Of a stretch of 64,000 nt of DNA, positions 38,256-46,624 are shown one piece after another. Source of the stretch: Plectonema cf. radiosum LEGE 06105 (lineage in GTDB: Bacteria > Cyanobacteriota > Cyanobacteriia > Cyanobacteriales > Nostocaceae); assembly GCF_015207665.1 (NCBI RefSeq), contig NZ_JADEWL010000021.1, positions 1 to 64,000 on the forward strand, given 5' to 3'. The translations under genes were made by a program, and so were the position numbers. Below the pieces are notes generated by a model. That model was not told the DNA's origin. It made no database searches and was given only the letters and a program-made list of their open reading frames with translations. Positions within the stretch are counted from its first letter, which is position 1. Each line of letters begins with the position of its first letter.

Positions 38256-38873
38256 TTTATCTATTTGATCATAATTTATTTCTTGTCATAAGGATATACA
38301 ACTGCTTACAAGCTAAACCAGATCACAAATCAATTTTTATTAATGTATAACTTTTGTAAAAAAAAACACGACAGACTTGACAAGCAATCCCTTTCATTAG
38401 TTAATGAGAATAATTATTATTTGATGACTACTAGTTGGTAATCAATGTTCCATCAATAGAATGTTTTGCAGATGATTAAACGTTTTATGTTTCAAGACTT
38501 ATATTTATCTATCTAAGGGAGGTTATTTTTAAGTAAATATTGGCTATTTTTAGCTTTGCCTGATTATCAATTGAGAATTATCGAAATTAATTATCTTGAA
38601 GAAATCAGGATTTGAATCATTAGAGGCTTTAGAAGAAGCGCTTATAAACTCAATTCTGTTAAAAGACAAAACAAAAAGTAAAAATAGTTGATAAAAAAAT
38701 ATATAAATTAATATGATTTAAAAGTAATTAATTTCAGTCTATTTAGGTAAATAGGGCTAGTAACAGTTCAACTACCCCTTTGTGCCGGGTGCGGCTGAAG
38801 AGGGGGATTGCTAAAAACAAATGTAGCGACGCAAGTGTTGAATGAACAAGATAGTAAACAAAGCAAATAGTAA
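38256..38873. other. AT-rich intergenic region
   Basis: This 618-bp divergent gap lies between the DUF3102 gene and the glyoxalase-like gene. I see no coding potential, no RNA gene and no clear hairpin. Promoters for both neighbours must lie here. Confidence 0.4.
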
Positions 38874-39596
38874 ATGGCACAATTACTGATAAATGAGACT
38901 TTGCTAGAAATAGATCACATTTTTGTCTGTCTGGGAGCAGCACCTAATAAGCTGTCTCTAGAAAAAATAGGTTTAATTTGTGGAGAGAAGATAAGTTACC
39001 ATCCACAGCAAGGAACGGCTTCAAGCTTGATTTGCTTTGAAAATACTTACATTGAATTAATCTGGGTTGAAGATGAAATCAAAGCTGAGATATATGCTAT
39101 GCGTTCGGGAATAGATTTTATTGCTCGTTCATATTCTCCAACAAAAATAACTTCTCCATTTGGAATTGCTCTTCATCAGAAACCGAACATTGTTCATCGG
39201 GAATATAATAATTTATCGAATAAGTTAATTAATCAATCTTCGCAATCTCCAGAGCAATTTATTAACTTTGCAGCGGCTAATCTTGCTGTTGAAACAGAAC
39301 CGCTGTGTTTTATGATTCCTGAGCAAGTTTCTTTTTTAACCATATTTAATCCTCTTCTAGAAGACCACCAAAAATTAATTAATCATCCTTTGGGAATCAA
39401 AAAGCTAACAAATACTCGTATTTTCATGAGGAAAGTAGGTAATCTGACTAATCCTATTTCCATGTTAAAAACAGAGGGAATTATAGAAATTGAACAAAAT
39501 TCTTTACCATTATTAGAGTTGACATTTGACTATGGTAGTCGCATGACAAGTGTTGATTTGCAATCCATTGGTATTCCGATTGTGTTGAAATATTAG
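38874..39596 (+). CDS. Glyoxalase-like (VOC superfamily) protein
   Basis: The 240-residue protein begins LLEIDHIFVCLGAAPNKLSLEKIGL. This matches the first beta-alpha-beta-beta unit of glyoxalase-like proteins, with a putative metal-ligand histidine in EIDHIFV. It continues with SSLICFENTYIELIWVEDE. The second half is a poorly conserved repeat of the fold. The function is unknown: the superfamily includes lyases, dioxygenases and antibiotic-binding proteins. It is one of few plus-strand genes left of hupS. A resistance or tailoring link to the peptide cluster is conceivable but unsupported. Confidence 0.7.
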   Translation: MAQLLINETLLEIDHIFVCLGAAPNKLSLEKIGLICGEKISYHPQQGTASSLICFENTYIELIWVEDEIKAEIYAMRSGIDFIARSYSPTKITSPFGIALHQKPNIVHREYNNLSNKLINQSSQSPEQFINFAAANLAVETEPLCFMIPEQVSFLTIFNPLLEDHQKLINHPLGIKKLTNTRIFMRKVGNLTNPISMLKTEGIIEIEQNSLPLLELTFDYGSRMTSVDLQSIGIPIVLKY

Positions 39597-39779
39597 TATT
39601 CAATAATTATTCAACTGATTCTAGTTTAGTTTTTTGTTATTCAGTGTAGTGTTTTTTTTTTAACAAGGCGTATTTATTTTTGTTGAATCCTTGTAAAACT
39701 GTGTTATTTTGTTGTGTTAATATTATTAAAAAAATATTTCACGAAGCAAGAAGGAAGAGGATCGAACGCTATAAGAACC

Positions 39780-39795
39780 CACGATTCAAATCGTG
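39780..39795. repeat. Short perfect hairpin after the glyoxalase-like gene
   Basis: CACGATT-CA-AATCGTG lies about 185 bp downstream of the gene. It has no clear U-run, so its role is uncertain. Confidence 0.35.
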
Positions 39796-39899
39796 AGATT
39801 GAAATAAGGACATAAAAATTTATTGCGCTGCGCGTCTGAAAATTTTATTTTCTTTTAAACTTTGGCTTTAAACCCAGAACGCGCATTTTTTAATTATGT

Positions 39900-40128
39900 T
39901 CATCCTTCTTCCTCCAACATCTTTGTAAGCGTTATTTCTTCAATATAATCTCCATCAACTGGGTTACGTAGAACTTTAACGAGGCGATTTTTTAAATCTA
40001 CATCCGAATATTCTTTAATCTCACATAGGGCGTAAGCTTTTCGCTTTGTATCTAAATCTTAACAACGGTACCATTCATGGTAACTTTCTGTTCACCAAGA
40101 GCGGAATTAATTAATCGAACCTTCCAAA
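39900..40128 (-). pseudogene. Small gene remnant downstream of the serine recombinase
   Basis: One frame encodes RKAYALCEIKEYSDVDLKNR and, a little later, VDGDYIEEITLTKMLEEEG, ending at 39900-39902. The reading continues upstream in a second frame (LGEQKVTMNGTVVK), as if one base were lost near 40059. The composition looks protein-like but I recognise no family. The rest of the gap 39597-40202 shows nothing else convincing. Confidence 0.3.
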
Positions 40129-40202
40129 ATAAATTACGCTTCAGGACACAGGTTCATGTTAGATAAAGATATTTGGCAAAGCATTCGAGAAAAAGCAATT
40201 AA

Positions 40203-41519
40203 CTACGGCACAGAGATGTCTCGTAAACAAACTTCTATCTCCCTACCACCATTGAACACAACGGTTTCGAGAAAACGCAAACAGATAACTTTAAACTCTG
40301 TGTCAGATAACAATTCCCAAAAGTCCGCTTGACCAAACGAGCGTAACATTAAATAATCCTCTTCCGTCTTGGATTCACGAGTATTATTTTGTTGCTCGTA
40401 ATTTTTCATTTGTTGTTTTAAGTCAGTAATCGCCAAATCAATGGCGGGGTTACTAGGCAGCGACTGGAGTGTTTGCAGTTGATGTTGTAGTGTGATTAAT
40501 CTTTTATCAACTGCTATATCCGTTTGTGTTCGGTTATTAACTTCCCGCACAACTTCAAAGGCATATCCCGTGAGAACTTGTGTCACTTCTTTTTTGACTA
40601 TAGATTTAGCGATTGTCTTCCCGTTACTGCATCCAGCTTTGCCAAACTTCTTATACTGAGTACATTGAAACTGAAGACCTGCTTTAGTTTTAGTCATAGC
40701 GTGTCCGCAAACCCCACATTTGAATATTCCAGCCAGAATGTGGGGCTTAAATTTACGTGGGTCTTTTTTGTTAGTATGAGCGGTAATTTTCGCTAAATCC
40801 TGGTATTCGCTTTCTGTTATCAATGCTTCATGGGTTGTGTAATGCCGATCAATTTCCCCCGATTTCAATTTATAAAATGTGTGTCCTCGTATTGCAGGAT
40901 TGTGCAGCCAATTACGCAAGCTGGAAGGGTACATTTTGATTTTAAAACTTTCCGCTAGCCAACGGGAAATGGAAGCAAATGAGTTCGTGTAAAATCTGTA
41001 AATTATTTCCTTGGCAATTAGCCAATCTGTTGGGTGAGGAATGCATTTACCATTTACATCCTTTGTATAACCAAACGGAGGCTTGCCAAAATATTTTAAA
41101 TTGGAGCGGTAATATTCGGTTCCGTGGGAGATTCGCTCAGATAATAATCTACTCTCAAATTCTGCCAACCCCGCAATATTATTAATAGTTAACCATCCAA
41201 AAGCCGAATTTGTATCACCTAGAGGAGAATCTAAAATGGTAAGCTTAGCCCCAGCTTTTTGAAGTGTTTCTATTGTTTTATGGATGCTAATTACATTACG
41301 CCCAAGTCGATCTAGCCGCGTAACGATTATTTCTGTTGCTACTCCGTTCTTAGCTAGAGCAATTGTTTGGTTAAAGTTTTTTCTAGTGTCTTTTCTACCC
41401 GACTCGATATCATACAACACTTTATCAGCCCCAGCTTTTTCAAGTCGGCTTATTTGCTGATCAAGCGCTTCTGTATCCGCTTGCTGACGAGTTGATACGC
41501 GGGCATAGCCTATACGCAT
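40203..41519 (-). CDS. Large serine recombinase, XisF-like, candidate hupS element excisase
   Basis: This 438-residue protein begins MRIGYARVSTRQQ, where S10 is the catalytic serine. It continues with the resolvase core (RLDRLGRN, LAEFESRLLSERI), a recombinase domain (FGKPPFGYTKD, NPAIRGHTFYKL) and a zinc-ribbon (CGVCGHAM with a later CTQ/GC pair). The layout is that of large serine recombinases such as XisF of the fdxN element. The start codon lies about 40 bp from the point where hupS coding sequence begins and the gene points away from it, as expected for a recombinase at the edge of its own element. The likely job is site-specific excision during heterocyst differentiation. No XisH or XisI homologue is visible in the window. 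Confidence 0.88.
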   Translation of the reverse strand: MRIGYARVSTRQQADTEALDQQISRLEKAGADKVLYDIESGRKDTRKNFNQTIALAKNGVATEIIVTRLDRLGRNVISIHKTIETLQKAGAKLTILDSPLGDTNSAFGWLTINNIAGLAEFESRLLSERISHGTEYYRSNLKYFGKPPFGYTKDVNGKCIPHPTDWLIAKEIIYRFYTNSFASISRWLAESFKIKMYPSSLRNWLHNPAIRGHTFYKLKSGEIDRHYTTHEALITESEYQDLAKITAHTNKKDPRKFKPHILAGIFKCGVCGHAMTKTKAGLQFQCTQYKKFGKAGCSNGKTIAKSIVKKEVTQVLTGYAFEVVREVNNRTQTDIAVDKRLITLQHQLQTLQSLPSNPAIDLAITDLKQQMKNYEQQNNTRESKTEEDYLMLRSFGQADFWELLSDTEFKVICLRFLETVVFNGGREIEVCLRDISVP

Positions 41520-41557
41520 TCTAGGTTAAAGGGTTATTTTATGGAGCAAAATTATAG

Positions 41558-41704
41558 TACCACACCATACATGAAACTCAAACTGTAATGGGAGTTCCTA
41601 AAGATTTACCGACAGGAGTTAATAAGAAAGATTACGCCGTCTTGACAATGGCAGCAAAAGACTCAATGCCAGATTGGGCAGAAGAGGACTTTTTTACAAT
41701 ATAG
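41558..41704 (+). CDS. hupS: Uptake hydrogenase small subunit, C-terminal 48 codons only
   Basis: The frame reads TQTVMGVPKDLPTGVNKKDY, then AVLTMAAKDSMPDWAEEDFF, and stops at 41702-41704. This is the C-terminus of the cyanobacterial uptake hydrogenase small subunit, whose full length is about 320 residues. An in-frame stop lies at 41555 and there is no start codon, so this is only the tail. The conserved part begins at about 41573, so the breakpoint lies near 41558-41575. The FeS-binding body of the protein is absent from the window. hupL follows after 83 bp, the normal operon order. In the current arrangement no functional HupS can be made. Excision joining this tail to the missing N-terminal part would restore it. 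Confidence 0.83.
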   Translation, partial: YHTIHETQTVMGVPKDLPTGVNKKDYAVLTMAAKDSMPDWAEEDFFTI

Positions 41705-41787
41705 GGAATTGGTAATTGCGAATTGGTAATTGGAGTTAAATAAATAATGACTATTGACCATCAACCATCAACTATCAACTAACAACT

Positions 41788-42312
41788 ATGATAAAAACAT
41801 TAGACATTTCGCCTTTGGGTAGGGTTGAAGGCGATTTAGATGTAAGAGTTGATATCGACGACGGACAAGTCGTCAACGCTTGGACTCACGCGGAATTGTT
41901 TCGCGGATTTGAAGTGATTTTACGCGGTAAAGACCCACAGGCTGGGTTAATTGTGACACCTCGTGTCTGCGGTATTTGCGGTGCTTCTCATTTAACTAGT
42001 GCAGCTTGGGCTTTGGATACTGCTTGGAAAACTGAAGTTCCGCGCAATGCAATTTTGGCGAGAAATATCGGTCAGATTGTAGAAACTATACAAAGTATTC
42101 CTCGCTATTTCTATGGACTGTTTGCGATCGATCTGATAAATAAAAAGTATCGGCATAGCCATTTTTATCAAGAAGCTTGTCGCCGTTTTGCACCTTTTAC
42201 GGGTAAGTCTTATGAAATTGGCATAACTATTTCTGGTAAGCCCGTAGAAATTTATGCTTTATTTGGTGGACAATGGCCCCACAGCAGTTATATGGCGGAA
42301 TCCTTTATATAA
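41788..42312 (+). CDS. hupL: Uptake hydrogenase large subunit, N-terminal part (interrupted)
   Basis: Residues 1-169 are genuine HupL. The sequence contains the first NiFe ligand motif RVCGICGASH (C-x2-C) and ends FGGQWPHSSYM at the element border. The last five codons (AESFI) and stop come from inserted DNA. The rest of the protein is at 51036-52136. Joining at the CACAGCAGTTATATGG repeats gives WPHSSYM-VPGGVM in frame and a 530-residue protein, the usual length. HupL carries the NiFe active site of the heterocyst uptake hydrogenase, which recycles hydrogen made by nitrogenase. In this configuration the gene can be expressed only as a useless fragment. Confidence 0.95.
   Translation: MIKTLDISPLGRVEGDLDVRVDIDDGQVVNAWTHAELFRGFEVILRGKDPQAGLIVTPRVCGICGASHLTSAAWALDTAWKTEVPRNAILARNIGQIVETIQSIPRYFYGLFAIDLINKKYRHSHFYQEACRRFAPFTGKSYEIGITISGKPVEIYALFGGQWPHSSYMAESFI
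42278..42295. other. Left attachment repeat of the hupL element
   Basis: CCCACAGCAGTTATATGG-type sequence (18 bp, CC followed by CACAGCAGTTATATGG) is identical to 51034-51051. The 16-bp core is the direct repeat known for the Anabaena hupL element, as I recall it. Recombination here is in frame with hupL. Confidence 0.93.
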
Positions 42313-43295
42313 TAGGCGTTTGAAAAGATATTAATGATGATTCCCTGGGTTTTCCTTAAATTTACACATTTCTTCTTATCCAATTTAATTATTTTCCTTA
42401 GTTTAAAGTCATTTGATTTTATCAATCATTACCTAAATTTTCCCTTGCTTTGGAATTATTGAAAACATCAGCGAAAAAATAGATTCTTTTAATTCAACCT
42501 CTAAAAGAATGCCGATCGCTATTATGTCAAATCCTCCCACTACTGCATTCGGTACTCCGAATCAGTGGGGGATTCCAAGAATCACTTATTGGACGATGTA
42601 TATTTCTTTTCTCTATATAGAAATAAAAACCCGGATTTTTCTCTATATAAATACGTAATTTAGATTATTGTTGTTTTAATAATTACAACAAAATGCAGTC
42701 GGCAATCGGCAGTGGGTAAAAAGTATCAATTTAAAATGCGCGTTCTGAGTTGAAATCAGTAAAAATCAAGAATTATACAGAGGCTGAATGAGCGCGAGGT
42801 ATAAAACGTCAATTTTTCATTCGCTCGAAGAGCGCGGTTCATCTCACTATGAATAAGGGTGAGTCACTACTGCCTACTGCCTACTGCCTATGAATCATCA
42901 AAACAGTTATCTTTGGAGATTTCTTAACGCAAAAGACAATTTGCCATCGTTAGATTGATATTAATATCAACAATTATGCTAATTGATTTCCTATTAAGCA
43001 ACTGACTAGTACCGCTGCGCGTTCGTCAAAAGTCAAAAATATTATAGGATAAGGGTTTCAAGCATTTTAAATGGTTGCTTTATTTACGCCGTGCTGTACT
43101 AGAGTATTGGCGATCGCAATAATCACTAGTGCAGTTATCGGTCAATGCTATTCAAAATATTACAGAAATTTATCGGACACAATAACCTAAAAATCATTTT
43201 ATACTAGTATACTTAATTAGGACTTACGCTGCATAAACTGCGTTTCTAGGAATTTATGCGTAAGTCCTGACTAAATATTTGTGCGATCGCCAAGA
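42313..43295. other. Gene-free left part of the hupL element
   Basis: About 980 bp without a convincing gene. It is AT-rich and contains scattered repeat fragments (an AATGCGCGTTCTG motif near 42737 also occurs inverted near 39880) and the MITE-like hairpin at 43219-43268. Confidence 0.5.
43219..43268. repeat. AGGACTTACGC inverted repeat, 50 bp
   Basis: Perfect 11-bp arms AGGACTTACGC (43219-43229) and GCGTAAGTCCT (43258-43268) face each other. This end sequence is common on small non-autonomous transposon relics in cyanobacteria. It lies just after the ankyrin-GUN4 stop codon and could also terminate transcription. Confidence 0.8.
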
Positions 43296-45080
43296 TTAAG
43301 TTTGCGTTACGGGGGTATTCAAAGCTTTTTGAACCCGTATAAAAAATTGGGGTAAATATCCATAAAATCGCTGATATCGTAAAGACATGGCATCAATGGT
43401 ACAGCTACCGCAATGTTCTCCAGGGGGAGGGACTGCTATCGATTGTACTACTGCATCTGAAACACCTGCCCAAGGTAAGTGTCCCGTAGGAGCTTGTAGT
43501 GAATAATTGAGTTCGGATTCATTGAGCCAGTCGCTGCTGATAAAATCGTTTTCGGTGCGAGGAACTGTGAGTTTCCAACCAACGCGATCGCGAAAAGCAT
43601 TAACAGCTGCTTCGGAATTGTGGGGATGGGTTGCCATTGCTTGTTGCCAAATTTTAGCTTGAATGCTGAAACCAAATCGTCCACTGCTAGCGGCTAGCCA
43701 AGCTCGATCAATTTCTCGAATCAATTCTAAGGGAATAGTGGCAGAATTCGGACTGTAGAGGTCTTTTTGAAGTGATAATAAGCGACGGGTTTCTTTGTCC
43801 GCAGCAGCCCAGTTTTTGGATTTGAGCAACTCTTGGAGTTGGGAAATATTTGTAGTTGGAGTTTTACCGTTTTTAGTTGCAATATACTGCTCTAGCAAAT
43901 TAATAATTTGGGTTTTATTCAGTTGTCGAGCCAAGTCTAGAGCCGTTTTACCCTGCTTATCTTTGATGTCAACCCTAGCATTTTTACTGAGGAATAGTGT
44001 AACTAATTCTGGTCCAAAAAAACTTTGCTCCTCTAATACTGCTTGATGCAGAGGTGTTCTACCTAAATTATCTTGAATATTTAAGTCTGCATTCGCTGCA
44101 ACCAGTAGTTGAGCTACTTCCAGATTCACATCATATAGAGGGGTTTTACCTTCAACATCTTGCAAATTAACTTTTGCTTTTCGATCCAGCAGCAGTTTAA
44201 TCAAAGAAGGTTGGAAACGATGCACGTGCAGCGGAGTTTGTCCCTGAGCATTGCGGAGATTCACATCAACTCCCCGATCGAGTAGGAGTTGTAGTACTGT
44301 GGGGTTAATATCCTGAGAGTGAATCACAGCCCCTTGACGATTTTGGATGGTTAGATCCGCGCCTGCTTCGATCAGTTTTTTGGCGATTTCTAGATTTGAT
44401 GCTGCGTAGTGTAGTGGTGTCCAGTTTTGATTGCTGCGAGCATTTATATCCGCACCACTGCGAATCAATAGCTCGGTAATATCAGCTTTTCCTGAATTGG
44501 GAACAAGATGTAGCGGTGTCATTTGCTCCTGATTTCTAGCGTTAACCTTAGCGCCTCGATCGATCAACAGTTTGATTACAGCAGCGGTTTTCTCTCCAAA
44601 AACGTTGTGGAGTGGGGTATTACCATTCTGGTTACGGACATTCACCTTTGCTCCCTGAGCTAAAAGCGATCGCGCATTTTTCTCAGATTTTCCCACATAA
44701 TGTAGGGGAGTATCTCCTTTGCCATCGCGAGCATTCACATTTACCCCTCTTTGAATTAAACGCTGAGCAAGTGCTTCATCTGTAGACAGCAAGATGTTAA
44801 GTGGTAGCCACTTTTCACCAAACATATCGCAGGGTTGATTCAAATTACCACCTTGATCGATTGCTTTACCCAAAGCTACAGATAAATCAGGAGCAGCACC
44901 AAAAGGACTAAATTTCTCCGATAATACTTTGCAAAAAGGAGAGATGGAATTAGAGGTTTTCTTTGGTACCTTAGATTCAACAGCAAATGGTATCATTACC
45001 ATTGTTCCCAAAGCAGTAAGGGAAATCAGAAAAATTGTCTTGAAGAGATAACGAGATGATTTGTAGTTAAATTTCGCCAT
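43296..45080 (-). CDS. Exported ankyrin-repeat protein with C-terminal GUN4 domain
   Basis: The 594-residue protein has an N-terminal hydrophobic segment (TIFLISLTALGTMVMIPFAV) fitting a signal peptide or anchor. Residues about 85-395 hold roughly nine to ten ankyrin repeats (GDTPLHYVG, GNTPLHNVF, WTPLHYAAS, GRTPLHQAV). Residues about 415-590 read LQELLKSKNWAAADKETRRL, then SSGRFGFSIQAKIWQ, VGWK and APTGHLPWAG, which is the GUN4 tetrapyrrole-binding fold. GUN4 itself assists Mg-chelatase, and cyanobacteria carry many GUN4-domain proteins of unknown role. Its start overlaps the upstream stop by one base (TAATG), so translation is probably coupled to the 113-residue membrane protein. It is the cargo gene nearest the left end of the hupL element. 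Confidence 0.85.
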   Translation of the reverse strand: MAKFNYKSSRYLFKTIFLISLTALGTMVMIPFAVESKVPKKTSNSISPFCKVLSEKFSPFGAAPDLSVALGKAIDQGGNLNQPCDMFGEKWLPLNILLSTDEALAQRLIQRGVNVNARDGKGDTPLHYVGKSEKNARSLLAQGAKVNVRNQNGNTPLHNVFGEKTAAVIKLLIDRGAKVNARNQEQMTPLHLVPNSGKADITELLIRSGADINARSNQNWTPLHYAASNLEIAKKLIEAGADLTIQNRQGAVIHSQDINPTVLQLLLDRGVDVNLRNAQGQTPLHVHRFQPSLIKLLLDRKAKVNLQDVEGKTPLYDVNLEVAQLLVAANADLNIQDNLGRTPLHQAVLEEQSFFGPELVTLFLSKNARVDIKDKQGKTALDLARQLNKTQIINLLEQYIATKNGKTPTTNISQLQELLKSKNWAAADKETRRLLSLQKDLYSPNSATIPLELIREIDRAWLAASSGRFGFSIQAKIWQQAMATHPHNSEAAVNAFRDRVGWKLTVPRTENDFISSDWLNESELNYSLQAPTGHLPWAGVSDAVVQSIAVPPPGEHCGSCTIDAMSLRYQRFYGYLPQFFIRVQKALNTPVTQT

Positions 45081-45421
45081 TATGATGTGATTTCCTTATT
45101 TCCTATAAAAGATTTATAAATTATTAATCCAGCTATTCCCCAAACTCCGATTGTCAGGAAAACAGACAACGCAAATCGGACATTATTAAAGGATTCAATG
45201 CGGCTTTCGGCAATCTCTCCATTTTTATAATAGTTTCTGGTGAATGCATATCCCAGGATGCCGTATTTGTGATTATATGGAACGTTGATATCCGCTCCTT
45301 GTGTGATTCCGATTAAGGTTTGCGCTCCCGTATACGGAAATTTTCCTAATAAAATATAAGTTGACAATACTGAAGTAAGTATTAATATTGCGATCACAAT
45401 TGCTTTGATATTCTTACTCAT
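45080..45421 (-). CDS. Small membrane protein, two transmembrane segments
   Basis: The 113-residue protein has hydrophobic helices near the N-terminus (AIVIAILILTSVLSTYIL) and at about residues 84-105 (ALSVFLTIGVWGIAGLIIY), with a ~50-residue loop between them. No family is recognised. It is translationally coupled (TAATG) to the ankyrin-GUN4 gene, which suggests the two products work together at a membrane. Confidence 0.6.
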   Translation of the reverse strand: MSKNIKAIVIAILILTSVLSTYILLGKFPYTGAQTLIGITQGADINVPYNHKYGILGYAFTRNYYKNGEIAESRIESFNNVRFALSVFLTIGVWGIAGLIIYKSFIGNKEITS

Positions 45422-45552
45422 GAGTAATTACCAAGTATTGATACAAACTGACATAAATAATTACGTTATGAATAAGTAAGACTTTGAGTTGAGTAATTTA
45501 GTTGCTCAACCCTACTTGGAATATCTAAGAGCGTGTTTATTAAATAAATATG

Positions 45553-45705
45553 TCATTCTGAGTAAAACGAAGAATCTAGGTTTTGCAGTTCCCGCTGTGT
45601 GCCTGGAAGATGGTATTCTATGCCGACAATTTCACCTTGTTCGATTCGTTGTCCGAGTTGATACTTGGGTGGTGTCCAAGATGCGGGAATGTTGATTTTG
45701 TTCAT
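45553..45705 (-). CDS. Small conserved cyanobacterial protein, about 50 aa
   Basis: The likely start is the internal methionine at 45705, giving MNKINIPASWTPPKYQLGQR and then EQGEIVGIEYHLPG. PKYQLGQ...G.IVG.EY is the pattern of short cyanobacterial proteins with an SH3-like look and no known role. The last codons lie in a dispersed repeat (GTCATTCTGAGTAAAACGAA), so the natural C-terminus may have been replaced. Confidence 0.5.
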   Translation of the reverse strand: MNKINIPASWTPPKYQLGQRIEQGEIVGIEYHLPGTQRELQNLDSSFYSE

Positions 45706-45813
45706 ATATATTAGAAGCAAATTAAAAACGCCGTACTGTTGGTAGCTACGACGTTGGGAAAAGTTACCGAAAATAGCGTTGTGTTTACGGCACAATGCTA
45801 TACCTGTAAAATC

Positions 45814-46020
45814 TTAGCTAGCTTGTTCTAGCTTTTCTCGACGCACCAATTCAGCATACAAAGCTTGGCAGCGCTTGGATGCACGGAAAGCTTGCCACAT
45901 CAGCTTACTTCCTTCTTCCCGATTGCCAGCGTGAATCAATTCATTCCCGCGTTTGGCACAGTCAACACATTCGGAACTGATTTCTTTGATTCGGCTTTTT
46001 AACTCTTCAACTGTTTTCAT
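45814..46020 (-). CDS. Small helical protein, 68 aa
   Basis: The sequence MKTVEELKSRIKEISSECVD, continuing with a charged helical region to LVRREKLEQAS, has two cysteines (CVDC) near the N-terminus. No family is recognised. It overlaps the gene upstream by 14 bp, so the two form a translationally linked pair of similar length and charge. Confidence 0.55.
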   Translation of the reverse strand: MKTVEELKSRIKEISSECVDCAKRGNELIHAGNREEGSKLMWQAFRASKRCQALYAELVRREKLEQAS

Positions 46021-46210
46021 TTGACAACTCCATAATTATTGCTCCTAAATTTTCGGCTTGCTCAAATATTTTGTCGGCTTGAACTCTGAGTAGCTCAGCG
46101 CTGGAGTCCAAGCCACTTTCAACTGCTTTGTCCGATGCCAAGTACAACTCAAATGCTGCGTCTTGCATCAAAATATAAGCTCGGTTTAACGCTTCTATTG
46201 TTGGTTCCAT
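46007..46210 (-). CDS. Small helical protein, 67 aa
   Basis: The predicted product (MEPTIEALNRAYILMQDAAF, ending IIMELSNENS) is almost wholly helical and acidic, with no recognised domain. It overlaps its neighbour (45814-46020) by 14 bp. An inverted repeat likely bound by the RHH regulator lies 54-85 bp upstream of its start, so this pair may be controlled by that regulator. Confidence 0.55.
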   Translation of the reverse strand: MEPTIEALNRAYILMQDAAFELYLASDKAVESGLDSSAELLRVQADKIFEQAENLGAIIMELSNENS

Positions 46211-46263
46211 ATTTAATTTTCATGGTGCGGTTAGCATGGTTGCTTGACTGTTCGCACCGCCAA

Positions 46264-46295
46264 TTGTATGACAAAATTGATTTTATGTCATACAA
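46264..46295. promoter_or_regulatory. Perfect inverted-repeat operator TTGTATGACA-n12-TGTCATACAA
   Basis: Two perfect 10-bp arms flank a 12-bp spacer immediately upstream of the small-protein pair. The same half-site recurs upstream of the RHH regulator (46625-46634 and several near 46678-46720), which points to a shared repressor. Confidence 0.7.
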
Positions 46296-46308
46296 AGCTG
46301 TAAAAACT

Positions 46309-46343
46309 TAAAGCCCGCTTCACTCCAATGAAGACGGGCTTTC
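46309..46343 (-). terminator. Intrinsic terminator after the RHH gene
   Basis: AAAGCCCG-CTTCA pairs with TGAAG-ACGGGCTTT around a CTCCAA loop with one bulge. On the minus strand the stem is followed by a T-rich tract (AAGTTTTTA). A second hairpin, GCCTAAGAG/CTCTTAGGC (46376-46405), overlaps the RHH stop codon. Confidence 0.65.
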
Positions 46344-46399
46344 CTTAACTATTCGAGAAATTAAATTATGCTGTTGCCTAAGAGTGTTGTTTTCTTCTC

Positions 46400-46615
46400 T
46401 TAGGCGGCTGATTCCCCCATGACTATTTCCTCTATCTTTTTCAATCTTGAGCTTAACTCTTCGACCCCAATTCTTTGATCCGGTTCGCTTAGGTATCTTT
46501 CGACTAATTCGTTTAGCACTTCCGACGTTTTTCTACCTTCCTTCTCTACTTTATTAATAAACTCCATTTTTCTGGATGTTGGCAACCGGAATATCAATCT
46601 ATCGTCTGCTTTCAT
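46400..46615 (-). CDS. Ribbon-helix-helix (CopG/Arc-type) regulator, 71 aa
   Basis: I chose the methionine at 46615 (MKADDRLIFRLPTSRKMEFI) because the longer frame upstream is cysteine-rich, unlike the family, and covers operator-like repeats. RLIFRLPTSRKMEFINKVEK is a ribbon strand plus first helix, followed by KTSEVLNELVERYL as the second helix. Such proteins bind short palindromes as dimers and often repress their own gene. TTGTATGACA/TGTCATACAA half-sites lie both upstream of this gene and upstream of the next small gene pair, which fits autoregulation. It may control element maintenance or a toxin-like function. Confidence 0.7.
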   Translation of the reverse strand: MKADDRLIFRLPTSRKMEFINKVEKEGRKTSEVLNELVERYLSEPDQRIGVEELSSRLKKIEEIVMGESAA

Positions 46616-46624
46616 TTTCGTTTT

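Larger units (their letters stand above)
1..41572. mobile_element. Putative right-hand part of a hupS interruption element
   Basis: hupS coding sequence stops abruptly near 41558-41573, next to a divergent large serine recombinase gene. The hupS N-terminal part is not found anywhere to the left in this window. If one element is responsible, everything from 1 to about 41.57 kb, including the whole NRPS/PKS cluster, lies inside it and its other end is outside the window. The exact junction and short direct repeat cannot be defined without the other end. A chromosomal rearrangement that stranded the hupS tail is the alternative. Confidence 0.55.

Noticed and set aside
40157-40331. Plus-strand frame beginning MLDKDIWQSIREKAINYG, considered as an XisH/XisI-type accessory gene
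   Set aside because: It runs antisense into the recombinase gene and shows no similarity that I can see to XisH or XisI.
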